A stretch of DNA of 7,144 nucleotides from Christensenellaceae bacterium (GTDB lineage Bacteria; Bacillota; Clostridia; Christensenellales; Borkfalkiaceae), in assembly GCA_016295005.1 (NCBI GenBank), contig JAEDMA010000065.1, positions 1 to 7,144 on the forward strand, given 5' to 3'. The translations under genes were made by a program, and so were the position numbers. Below the pieces are notes generated by a model that had not been told where the DNA came from, made no database searches, and saw nothing but the letters and a program-made list of their open reading frames with translations. Below, one piece after another: positions 1-5,838 of the stretch. Position 1 is the first letter of the stretch, and each line of letters opens with the position of its first letter.

Positions 1-192
1 TAGCGCAGTATCTCGTTACGTTTGTTGCAAGGCTGTTGCCGTCTTTTTTATTTGTGAGATAGCAGATTAAACTTGTCAGCATACGGACAATAACTGACGA
101 GCGCTATGATTTAAGGTTTTATATGTGAAACAACGTCAAGAGTTTTAACAAGTAAATAGGTAAAACGAACGATTTAATCGAATTAGTTTTTG
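1..192. other. Left-edge AT-rich region without a supportable gene
   Basis: I see no convincing gene here. All three plus-strand frames reach a stop within the first 70 bases. One minus-strand frame is open from an ATG at 80-82 to the window edge (27 codons), but it has no Shine-Dalgarno site and is too short to judge. The stretch does have local complementarity. TAGCGC at 1-6 can pair with GCGCTA at 101-106, TTGTC at 73-77 with GACAA at 86-90, and GTTTTA at 142-147 with TAAAAC at 161-166. Together with the terminator at 193-219 this could be the 3' part of a non-coding RNA or a long leader. It could equally be the untranslated tail of a gene outside the window. No known riboswitch, tRNA or T-box signature was recognised. 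Confidence 0.4.
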
Positions 193-219
193 AAAAAGAC
201 GGATTTAAGCCGTCTTTTT
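193..219. terminator. Bidirectional intrinsic terminator hairpin
   Basis: A perfect 10-bp stem, AAAAAGACGG at 193-202 pairing with CCGTCTTTTT at 210-219, encloses a 7-nt loop. The outer A:T pairs supply a T-run on the 3' side in either direction, so it can stop transcription from both strands. It separates whatever lies at or left of the window edge from the small ORF at 321. The GC core is only five pairs, so efficiency may be moderate. Confidence 0.7.
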
Positions 220-250
220 GATGTTATGAGGAAAACAGTCGTTAAAAGAA

Positions 251-256
251 TATAAT
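251..256 (+). promoter_or_regulatory. Possible -10 box for the small ORF
   Basis: A perfect TATAAT hexamer lies 65 bases upstream of the small ORF's start codon and downstream of the 193-219 terminator. No acceptable -35 hexamer is found at 16-18 bases spacing and there is no extended TGn motif, so this is a candidate only. AT-rich DNA produces such hexamers by chance. Confidence 0.3.
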
Positions 257-320
257 CGCTTTTAGGTAAAGAAGAATAAAAAGGGATTCTATTGCCGATA
301 ATATCTACACGGAGGGAATT

Positions 321-434
321 ATGAGCAAGAGAAAAAAGAAAAACAAAATAACCAAACTTACCGACGAGCAGTACAACAATTATATTATGGCGTTAAAGGA
401 CGAAGTTCCGCCAAAACCCATGCGACAAAATTAG
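321..434 (+). CDS. Small basic 37-residue protein of unknown function
   Basis: This 37-codon ORF starts with ATG and ends in TAG. A strong Shine-Dalgarno sequence, GGAGGG at 311-316, lies at near-ideal distance from the start. That site is the main reason to believe it is translated. The product has three parts: a strongly basic N-terminus (Ser-Lys-Arg followed by Lys residues, about residues 2-12), a central polar, probably helical stretch with TDEQYNNYIMALKDE (14-28), and a Pro-rich tail (PPKPM at 30-34). It has no membrane segment, cysteine pair or signal peptide. The basic head could bind nucleic acid or the ribosome, but that is inference. It lies between a terminator and the promoter of the next gene, so it is probably transcribed alone or with read-through into the GNAT gene. 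I do not recognise the family. Confidence rests on the ribosome-binding site rather than on homology. Confidence 0.6.
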   Translation: MSKRKKKNKITKLTDEQYNNYIMALKDEVPPKPMRQN

Positions 435-447
435 TGAGTTATTTTAC

Positions 448-476
448 TTGAAATTTTTTGAAAAAAGGGGTACAAT
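448..476 (+). promoter_or_regulatory. Sigma-A-type promoter for the GNAT gene
   Basis: TTGAAA (448-453) and TACAAT (471-476) are separated by exactly 17 bases, close to the housekeeping consensus. Transcription would start near 483, giving an untranslated leader of about 27 nt before the ATG at 510. The -35 box begins 14 bases after the small ORF's stop codon, so the two genes can be expressed separately. Confidence 0.8.
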
Positions 477-509
477 AAAAACAACTTGATTTTATATTTG
501 GAGTAATTT

Positions 510-1658
510 ATGATCGAGATAAAAGAAGTCGCGAGCAAAAAGGACCTGAAGTTGTTTGCAACGTACCCTTTAATTTTATACAAAGATTGTCCTTATTACG
601 TACCGTCTTTACGTATGGACGAAATGAATACTTTCGATCCGAAGAAAAATTTCAGTTTAAAAGAGTGTGACGCGAAAGGTTTTCTCGCATATAAAGACGG
701 AGAGTTGGTCGGGAGAATTGCCGGAATTATCAACCACAAATATAACGAACTTTCAGGCGGAAAATATATCAGATTTTCCCGTTTCGAGTGTATTGACGAC
801 ATAGAAGTGTTTAACGCTCTTTTAGGCGCGGTGGAAAATTACGGAAAGCAGCACGGAATGAAAGTTATTCACGGACCGTGGGGCTTTAACGATACCGACA
901 GAGAAGGTATGCTGACTTACGGGTTTAACGAAAGAGCGACCTACGCTACCAACTATTATTATCCGTATTTTTGCGAAAACATGAAAAAACTCGGGTTTGA
1001 CGACGAGTCCAAGTGGGTGGAATATCGTTTCAAAATTCCCGATAAGCCTTACGATAGAATAGAAAAACTTGCGGAAAAACTTAAAGATAGGTTGTGCGTT
1101 AAAGACGTTTCGGAGACCATGAGCATTAAAGCCATAGTTAAAAAGTACGGTGACAGTTTATTTGAAACGTTAAACGACGCTTACGGCAAGTTAGACGGTT
1201 ACGTTCCGATAGAAGACAGAATGAAAGAAAACGTCTTAGGGCAGTTCGCAACAATCTGTAATCCTAAATACATAAGCGTTTTAGTAGACAAAAACGAAGA
1301 AGTCGTCGCGTTCGGTATAGTTTTGCCGAGCATTTGCGATACTTTAATAAAACATAAAGGGAAACTTTTCCCGTCGGGATTCGTAGGCGTGTTAAAATCA
1401 ATCAAGAACCCTACGGATCTGGAAATGGCTTTAATAGGAGTCAGAAGCGATTACAAAAATACCGGAATCAATTCGATTATTCTTTCAAAAATAAGCAAAA
1501 ACGTTATCGACGGCGGAGTAAACAGCATAGAATCAAATCCTATGCTCGAAACGAATTACGCGATTCAGGCGCAATGGAAGTTCGCCGAGAGCGAAATTAT
1601 TAAAAGAAGACAAACGTATAAAAGAGAAATCGTATACACGCGTATTAAACCGATATAA
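510..1658 (+). CDS. GNAT-superfamily acyltransferase-like protein (YghO-type), substrate unknown
   Basis: This 382-residue soluble protein resembles the two-lobed GNAT-like proteins often annotated as N-acetyltransferase or YghO-like. Visible hallmarks are CPYYVPSLRMDE (27-38), an acidic-residue and VGRIAG strand (67-72), the HGPWGFNDTDREGML block (121-135), and a Tyr-rich YYYPYF segment (149-154). A second GNAT-like half has ALIGVRSDYKNTGI (307-320), the position of the acetyl-CoA pyrophosphate loop. The C-terminus, with ESNPMLETN (341-349) and a closing RRQTYKREIVY, fits the same family. The usual R/QxxGxG/A loop is degenerate here (YKNTG), so cofactor binding is not assured. The start is set by TTGGAG just upstream (498-503) with 6-nt spacing. 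The gene has its own promoter and is monocistronic, converging on ade. No signal peptide or membrane segment is seen. Family-level call is fairly firm; substrate is unknown. Confidence 0.75.
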   Translation: MIEIKEVASKKDLKLFATYPLILYKDCPYYVPSLRMDEMNTFDPKKNFSLKECDAKGFLAYKDGELVGRIAGIINHKYNELSGGKYIRFSRFECIDDIEVFNALLGAVENYGKQHGMKVIHGPWGFNDTDREGMLTYGFNERATYATNYYYPYFCENMKKLGFDDESKWVEYRFKIPDKPYDRIEKLAEKLKDRLCVKDVSETMSIKAIVKKYGDSLFETLNDAYGKLDGYVPIEDRMKENVLGQFATICNPKYISVLVDKNEEVVAFGIVLPSICDTLIKHKGKLFPSGFVGVLKSIKNPTDLEMALIGVRSDYKNTGINSIILSKISKNVIDGGVNSIESNPMLETNYAIQAQWKFAESEIIKRRQTYKREIVYTRIKPI

Positions 1659-1676
1659 GTGTTATTGATAAAAACC

Positions 1677-1705
1677 CGCGGCGGAAAGATATTCTTTCCG
1701 CCGCG
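1677..1705 (-). terminator. Distal GC-rich terminator hairpin between convergent genes
   Basis: A perfect 12-bp stem pairs CGCGGCGGAAAG (1677-1688) with CTTTCCGCCGCG (1694-1705) around a 5-nt loop. Read on the minus strand it is followed by GGTTTTTATC, a usable T-tract. On the plus strand the tail is only TTCGTT, which is weak. It is a back-up terminator for ade and may also stop or 3'-protect the GNAT transcript, whose stop codon is 18 bases away. Confidence 0.75.
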
Positions 1706-1726
1706 TTCGTTACAGGTTATTAAAAA

Positions 1727-1748
1727 GCGGCGAAAATTTTTTCGCCGC
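1727..1748 (-). terminator. Proximal terminator of ade
   Basis: GCGGCGAA (1727-1734) pairs with TTCGCCGC (1741-1748), with one further A:T pair possible. On the minus strand the hairpin begins seven bases after the ade stop codon and is followed by TTTTTAATAA, the classical intrinsic terminator layout. On the plus strand the tail TTAGTTTTATTT is less ideal but could contribute to ending the GNAT transcript. Confidence 0.85.
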
Positions 1749-1755
1749 CTTAGTT

Positions 1756-3555
1756 TTATTTATGGCTTTCCGCTATTAAATCGACGAACTTGAACGTTCT
1801 GCAATCTACTAAACCCCTATCGGTCAAACGAAGTTCGGGAAGACAAGCAAGGGGGATGATTCCCATAGTCATAAATGGTGAAGGATGCTTGCAGCCGACT
1901 TCTTTCCAGGCGGTTTCGAGAGAAGAAACGAGCGCGTCGGTTTCTTCCAGAGATTTATCGCTTATAAGTCCTGCGATGGGCAGAGGAACTTTGCCGATAA
2001 TTTTACCGTCTTTAACGGCAACGAGACCGCCGCCGCATTCTATCAACGCGTTTACGGCGATAACCATATCTTTATCGTTAGTACCGATTACCGAAAGGTT
2101 GTGAGCGTCGTGAGCGACCGTCTGCGCCAACGCGCCGCTTTTTATTCCGAATCCTTTGACGAATCCGAAAGCGTGTTTGCCCGTATTGTTGTGTCTTTCG
2201 AACACTGCCATTTTAAGTAAATCGTTTTTGACGTCAGATTTGATTTCACCGTTTTCTATCGGCATATTTACTATTCTTTCGTAAGTGGTGGTTTTTTCGG
2301 GGATAATTTCTATCGTGCGAACGTCTGCCGAAACACCTTCGGCTTTGACTTTTAAGTCGTCCTCAGTGATTTTTGCCATATGAACGGTGTTAATCGCCTT
2401 TGCGGGGTAGACGTAATCTTTTATTTCTACGACGGTTTTGCCGTTTTCGGCAACGAGTTTTCCGTCGATAAAGGTCTTTTCGACTTTACATTCGTTAAGG
2501 TCGGATATAATTACCATATCCGCGCATTTGGAAGGGGTAATCGAGCCGAGCTCATGATCGAGACTGAAACACTGCGCAACGTTAATGGTTACCATCTGAA
2601 TAGCCGTCAGCGGGTCGATACCTTCTTCTATGGCTCTTTTTACGATATGATCTAAATGCCCGTATTTTTTTAAGGTATGGGGGTGAGTGTCGTCGGAGAT
2701 AAGGCAAGCGAATCTTGAATCCACGTTACGCTTAGTTAACGCGGGGGCGAGTTCTTTTAAGTCGTGCCAGGCGGAACCTTCTCTGAACATGGCGTACATA
2801 CCCAGGCGCATTTTTGCGAGCGCGTCGATTTCTCTCGTCGATTCGTGGCAGCATCTTATGCCTGCCGCGATATACGCGTTCAAACCGTTTTCCGTTTCGG
2901 GAACGGAATAGTGCCCGGTAACCGTTTTACCCGCTTTAAGCGTTTCGCCGACTATCGCGTGGGTGCGCTCGTCCGAATAAATAATACCGGGGAAGTTCAT
3001 CATTTCCCCTAGACCTACGCATTCGTCCCATTTCATCGTTTCGGCAACGTCTTCGGGACCTATCGTGGCGCCGGTATCTTCGAAACCGGGAACGGCAGGC
3101 ACGCACGAGGGGGTAGTGAGCATGGTTTTAAGCGGAGCGCGTTTGGCGTCTTCGAGCATATATTTTACGCCGTCAAGACCCAACACGTTGCAGATTTCGT
3201 GGGGGTCCATAAAAATCCCCGCGGTTCCGTGCGGCATGGTAACTTTGGCGTATTCGCCGACGGATAACATCGACGATTCAACGTGAATATGACCGTCTAA
3301 AAAGGCAGGGGCAAGATAATTGTTCTCCGCGTCTACTACTTTCGTGTTTTCGCCGATACATTTCGAGCAATCGCCGACCATGGCTATTCTTCCGTAAGCG
3401 ACGGCGACCTGGGCGTCCTCGATTATTTCGCGTGTGCATACGTTTATAAGTCTGGCGTTGGTTATTACCAAATCGGCTTTTTCGTTTCCCATAGCGACAG
3501 CGGAAAGCCGCGCCGAACACTTCCATAACGGAACAGAACAAAAATTATTTACCAT
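1756..3555 (-). CDS. ade: Adenine deaminase
   Basis: Adenine deaminase hydrolyses adenine to hypoxanthine and ammonia in cytoplasmic purine salvage. The 599-residue length fits the family. Metal and active-site motifs of the amidohydrolase barrel are all present in order: DGHIHVESSM (87-96; His89, His91), FMDPHE (115-120), SCVPA (150-154), GEMMNFPG (183-190; Glu184), TGHY (213-216; His215), CHES (236-239; His237) and SDDTHP (287-292; Asp288/Asp289). The family-specific C-terminal domain follows, with AHDAHNLSVIG (481-491) and a Gly-rich GGGLVAV (508-514). The start at 3555 has a good site (AAGGAAGG, complement of 3561-3568). The alternative Met22 lies just before the conserved ADLVITNARLINV strand, and the longer N-terminus is normal for the family. 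It is transcribed from its own promoter, appears monocistronic, and is closed by two hairpins. The short leader leaves no room for a purine riboswitch. The call is very secure. Confidence 0.96.
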   Translation of the reverse strand: MVNNFCSVPLWKCSARLSAVAMGNEKADLVITNARLINVCTREIIEDAQVAVAYGRIAMVGDCSKCIGENTKVVDAENNYLAPAFLDGHIHVESSMLSVGEYAKVTMPHGTAGIFMDPHEICNVLGLDGVKYMLEDAKRAPLKTMLTTPSCVPAVPGFEDTGATIGPEDVAETMKWDECVGLGEMMNFPGIIYSDERTHAIVGETLKAGKTVTGHYSVPETENGLNAYIAAGIRCCHESTREIDALAKMRLGMYAMFREGSAWHDLKELAPALTKRNVDSRFACLISDDTHPHTLKKYGHLDHIVKRAIEEGIDPLTAIQMVTINVAQCFSLDHELGSITPSKCADMVIISDLNECKVEKTFIDGKLVAENGKTVVEIKDYVYPAKAINTVHMAKITEDDLKVKAEGVSADVRTIEIIPEKTTTYERIVNMPIENGEIKSDVKNDLLKMAVFERHNNTGKHAFGFVKGFGIKSGALAQTVAHDAHNLSVIGTNDKDMVIAVNALIECGGGLVAVKDGKIIGKVPLPIAGLISDKSLEETDALVSSLETAWKEVGCKHPSPFMTMGIIPLACLPELRLTDRGLVDCRTFKFVDLIAESHK

Positions 3556-3584
3556 ATCTACCTTCCTTTTGTTATTTTGATATG

Positions 3585-3613
3585 ATTATAGCCAAAAAGA
3601 AAGGAAAAGTCAA
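3585..3613 (-). promoter_or_regulatory. Strong sigma-A-type promoter of ade
   Basis: On the minus strand, TTGACT (complement of 3608-3613) and a perfect TATAAT (complement of 3585-3590) are separated by 17 bases. Transcription would start near 3578, leaving about 23 nt before the ATG, just enough for the AAGGAAGG ribosome-binding site. No operator-like inverted repeat overlaps it that I can see. Confidence 0.87.
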
Positions 3614-3708
3614 TTCGTTGAAAAGCGGAATACTCTTATTTTTTCTTGCAGGAACGGAATTTTCGGTTTTATTGTTTTTTTATGAAAACACTTTCGGCCA
3701 TTTTGTTA

Positions 3709-3737
3709 TTGATTTTTGTTTTATTTTATAGTATTAT
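3709..3737 (+). promoter_or_regulatory. Sigma-A-type promoter of the glycolipid operon
   Basis: TTGATT (3709-3714) and TATTAT (3732-3737) are 17 bases apart on the plus strand. The predicted start near 3744 gives a leader of about 75 nt ahead of the glycosyltransferase ATG. The promoter is divergent from that of ade, with about 95 bp between the two -35 boxes, so the two do not overlap. Confidence 0.75.
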
Positions 3738-3776
3738 ATCTGTACGAGAAAGGAATACGACTGTTTTTATTTAATT

Positions 3777-3797
3777 ATGTCAATAATCACCGCGTAA
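3777..3797 (+). other. Possible 6-codon upstream ORF in the operon leader
   Basis: ATG at 3777 opens a six-codon frame (MSIITA) that stops at TAA 3795-3797, inside the predicted leader and 21 bases before the glycosyltransferase start. The only purine-rich stretch upstream (AAAGGA at 3749-3754) is 22 bases away, too far for normal initiation. It may be chance; it is recorded because its stop codon lies in the small hairpin that frames the next ribosome-binding site. Confidence 0.2.
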
Positions 3798-3814
3798 TAA
3801 GGCGGCGTTTTACG
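3793..3814 (+). promoter_or_regulatory. Leader hairpin holding the ribosome-binding site in its loop
   Basis: CGTAA (3793-3797) can pair with TTACG (3810-3814), placing AAGGCGG (3799-3805), the only Shine-Dalgarno-like sequence before the ATG at 3819, in a 12-nt loop. Linear spacing from AAGGCGG to ATG is 13 bases, longer than usual; folding the stem would shorten the effective distance. The stem is only five pairs, so this is suggestive, not established. Confidence 0.35.
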
Positions 3815-3818
3815 TACT

Positions 3819-4979
3819 ATGGGTAAGAAAAAGATATTAGTAACTTTTATAGAATCGGGATTCGGACATATAACGAGCGCGAGAGCAATTTCAGATAGTC
3901 TGAAAAAGAAGTACGGCGACGTTTACGATATAGAAGACTGCGATATTATGAAAGACAACGAAAAGACCGTCACGTTCGAAAAGTTTTTGACGCGCCAGAC
4001 TCAGGCTACGAATAAAATCCACGGGTACGGATTTATGATATTTGCGGTCATGGAAGCGTTCGGGGGCGAAAAGTTTCTGGAGTTTACGCATAAAACCATA
4101 TTCAAAAGTTTCGTAGACGCAACGGTCGAAGCATTTTCGGAACATAAACCCGACTGTATAGTCAGCACTCATTATTTTATAACGTTCTGCGCGGTGGAAT
4201 ACAAAAGAACGCGAGACCCGAACTGCGTCGTGGTGACGTATAATCCCGATAACAACGTTCACCCGTGGTGGGACAACCGCGACGGTATTTTTATAACCAA
4301 CAATATTTTTGCGACGAGAGAAGCGGTAAGAAAGAGAAGTTTTTCCACGAAAGATTGTAAAACGGTAAACTTTACGGCGCGTCAGGATATTATAGGTTGC
4401 ACCGAAACGAAAAAAACTCTTCGCGAAAAGTACGGGATAGACGAAAACGAATTCTGCGTTGTCGTGGCGGACGGCGGATACGCTTTGGGGAAATGCAAAA
4501 GCGTGGTAAACAGCCTTTGCAGAACGCATAAGCGTATCACGATAGTGGCGGTCGCAGGCAAAAACGAAAAACTGTACGCCTACTTTATGAAGAAAAAACA
4601 TAAAGAAAACGTTACGCTTATTCCGCTTTCTTTTACCGAAAACATTTTCGAATTTTATAAACTTGCCGACTTGTTTATTACCAAAGCGGGTCCGAATTCC
4701 GTTCTGGACTCGGTGTTCGTGGGGACGCCCGTGCTTATTGATTACTACCCGCATCCGATAGAAAAAGCGACGAAGCGACTTTTCGTGGATAAATATAAAT
4801 GCGGCGAATATATAAGCAGTCCGTATTTTATCAGAAAGAGAGTGGAAGAACTGATTGACGACAGGTCGCCGCTTATTACTTACGCGGAAAACACCGCGAA
4901 ATTCAGAAAGGATTGCAACGGCGCCGATGAGATAGCCGATATTATAAACAAAACGCTTCGGAGAAAAGATGACTTATAA
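3819..4979 (+). CDS. GT-B glycosyltransferase, MGDG synthase/UgtP-like (probable glycolipid synthesis)
   Basis: This 386-residue protein matches the length and order of motifs of the MGDG-synthase/processive diacylglycerol glucosyltransferase group (GT28), which moves sugar from a UDP-sugar to a lipid acceptor at the inner membrane face. The N-terminal acceptor domain has GFGHITSARAI (14-24), KPDCIVSTHYF (110-120) and VVTYNPDNNVHPWW (138-151), the last equivalent to the DxxxHPxW segment of the family. The C-terminal donor domain begins near VVVADGG (214-220) and contains FITKAGPNSVLDSVFVGTP (286-304) and DYYPHP (308-313). It lacks a signal peptide and clear membrane helices, as expected for a peripheral enzyme. 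The start is fixed: an in-frame TAA at 3798-3800 excludes upstream starts, and the next Met (44) would delete the GFGH loop. It overlaps the acyltransferase downstream. Fold call is secure; the sugar and acceptor are inferred. Confidence 0.83.
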   Translation: MGKKKILVTFIESGFGHITSARAISDSLKKKYGDVYDIEDCDIMKDNEKTVTFEKFLTRQTQATNKIHGYGFMIFAVMEAFGGEKFLEFTHKTIFKSFVDATVEAFSEHKPDCIVSTHYFITFCAVEYKRTRDPNCVVVTYNPDNNVHPWWDNRDGIFITNNIFATREAVRKRSFSTKDCKTVNFTARQDIIGCTETKKTLREKYGIDENEFCVVVADGGYALGKCKSVVNSLCRTHKRITIVAVAGKNEKLYAYFMKKKHKENVTLIPLSFTENIFEFYKLADLFITKAGPNSVLDSVFVGTPVLIDYYPHPIEKATKRLFVDKYKCGEYISSPYFIRKRVEELIDDRSPLITYAENTAKFRKDCNGADEIADIINKTLRRKDDL

Positions 4980-5772
4980 GGAAAGCAACGAAAGAATAGC
5001 CTCTTTGGAAAAAGAGAAAAAGTACGATATAGACCCGAACGCGGGGGAATACAGGTTTGTAGGAACACAGGAACCCGACCACAGATACGTTTACGACAGA
5101 TTTATAGACAAGGTGTATTATTGCTTTTTAAGGGCGTTGGTGTTTATTTTCGCGCCCTTTATAACGTTTTTTGCTTACAGACTGAGAATACTCGGCAGAA
5201 AAAACCTTAAACTTAAAAATAAAAGAGGAGCGATAACGGTAAGTAACCACATTTCATTTTTAGATTCTTTAATAATTAAGCAAGTCGTTTTTAAAAGGGT
5301 ATACTTCGTAGGCGCAAGCCACAACAATAAAAAAGGGTTCTTCGGGTATACTATAAAAATTTTAGGTTTTTTGCCGCTGTCGGCGCAATTCAGCAATCAG
5401 AAAAACCTTAACCGCGCCATAACGCAGTTTTTGAAAAAGGGCAAAAAAGTGCATATCGACCCCGAGCAGGCAATGTGGTGGGGATATAAAAAGTTAAGGC
5501 CGTTCAAAAACGGCGCGTTCAATTATGCCGTAACGAACAACGTTCCCGTAATTCCCATAGTAAATCTGATAAGAGACCCTAACGGGTGGGATAAGTTAGT
5601 CGGCAGACCTTTTAAGGTTACTTCGAAAGTGCTAAAACCCGTTTATCCGAACGACGAACTGTCGCCGAAAGAAAGAATAATCGATTTGAAAAACAGGGTA
5701 AGGGAAGAAATGCGCGAAGAAATGAACGCTTTCTACGGTTACGAGTGCGACGTGGAAAGAATAGCAGAATAA
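4969..5772 (+). CDS. PlsC-like 1-acyl-glycerol-phosphate/lysolipid acyltransferase
   Basis: This 267-residue membrane-associated protein carries the acyltransferase catalytic motif NHISFLD (93-99), the H-x4-D pair being His94 and Asp99. The family would transfer an acyl group from acyl-CoA or acyl-ACP to a lyso-lipid hydroxyl. A hydrophobic segment (about 51-72) follows a hydrophilic 50-residue N-terminus and may anchor it. The second conserved block, normally FPEGTR, reads DPEQAMWW (164-171), keeping Pro-Glu but replacing the Gly-Thr-Arg. A final block, NNVPVIPIV (190-198), matches motif IV. The ATG lies inside the last codons of the glycosyltransferase gene (11-bp overlap) with GGAG at 4960-4963, which implies translational coupling and a shared lipid pathway. 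A weak hairpin follows the stop. The precise lipid substrate is unknown; a glycolipid or its precursor is the contextual guess. Confidence 0.83.
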   Translation: MTYKESNERIASLEKEKKYDIDPNAGEYRFVGTQEPDHRYVYDRFIDKVYYCFLRALVFIFAPFITFFAYRLRILGRKNLKLKNKRGAITVSNHISFLDSLIIKQVVFKRVYFVGASHNNKKGFFGYTIKILGFLPLSAQFSNQKNLNRAITQFLKKGKKVHIDPEQAMWWGYKKLRPFKNGAFNYAVTNNVPVIPIVNLIRDPNGWDKLVGRPFKVTSKVLKPVYPNDELSPKERIIDLKNRVREEMREEMNAFYGYECDVERIAE

Positions 5773-5783
5773 AAAACAAAAAA

Positions 5784-5811
5784 GTACCACTGCTTTTATC
5801 GGCAGCGGTAC
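5784..5811 (-). terminator. Terminator between convergent acyltransferase and amidohydrolase genes
   Basis: GTACCACTGC (5784-5793) and GCAGCGGTAC (5802-5811) form a 10-bp stem around an 8-nt loop. On the minus strand the one imperfect position is a G-U wobble and the stem is followed by TTTTTTGTTTTTTATT, a strong T-tract. On the plus strand the same position is an A-C mismatch and the tail is GGTTATTTAG, so termination there should be weaker. The minus-strand T-tract overlaps the acyltransferase stop codon, so the two ends are tightly packed. Confidence 0.85.
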
Positions 5812-5838
5812 GGTTATTTAGAATATATTTTTGTAAGT

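Noticed and set aside
27..49. Weak hairpin (GCAA/TTGC) followed by a T-run as a possible terminator
   Set aside because: The stem is only four pairs and is separated from the T-run, so it does not meet the usual pattern of an intrinsic terminator.
1..82. Minus-strand open frame starting at 80-82 and running off the left edge
   Set aside because: Twenty-seven open codons are expected by chance, there is no Shine-Dalgarno sequence before the ATG, and the peptide is not recognisable. The left neighbour would be needed to decide.
1885..2220. 111-codon plus-strand open frame inside ade
   Set aside because: It lies antisense to conserved adenine deaminase sequence and has no motif or ribosome site of its own.
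3556..3818. Purine riboswitch or operator in the divergent promoter region
   Set aside because: The ade leader is too short for an aptamer and I found no convincing inverted repeat; the remaining sequence is AT-rich promoter DNA.
3891..4754. 287-codon minus-strand open frame opposite the glycosyltransferase gene
   Set aside because: Its translation is a run of Phe, Arg, Val and Lys with no recognisable motif, it has no ribosome-binding site, and the plus-strand frame has clear family motifs. It is an antisense shadow.
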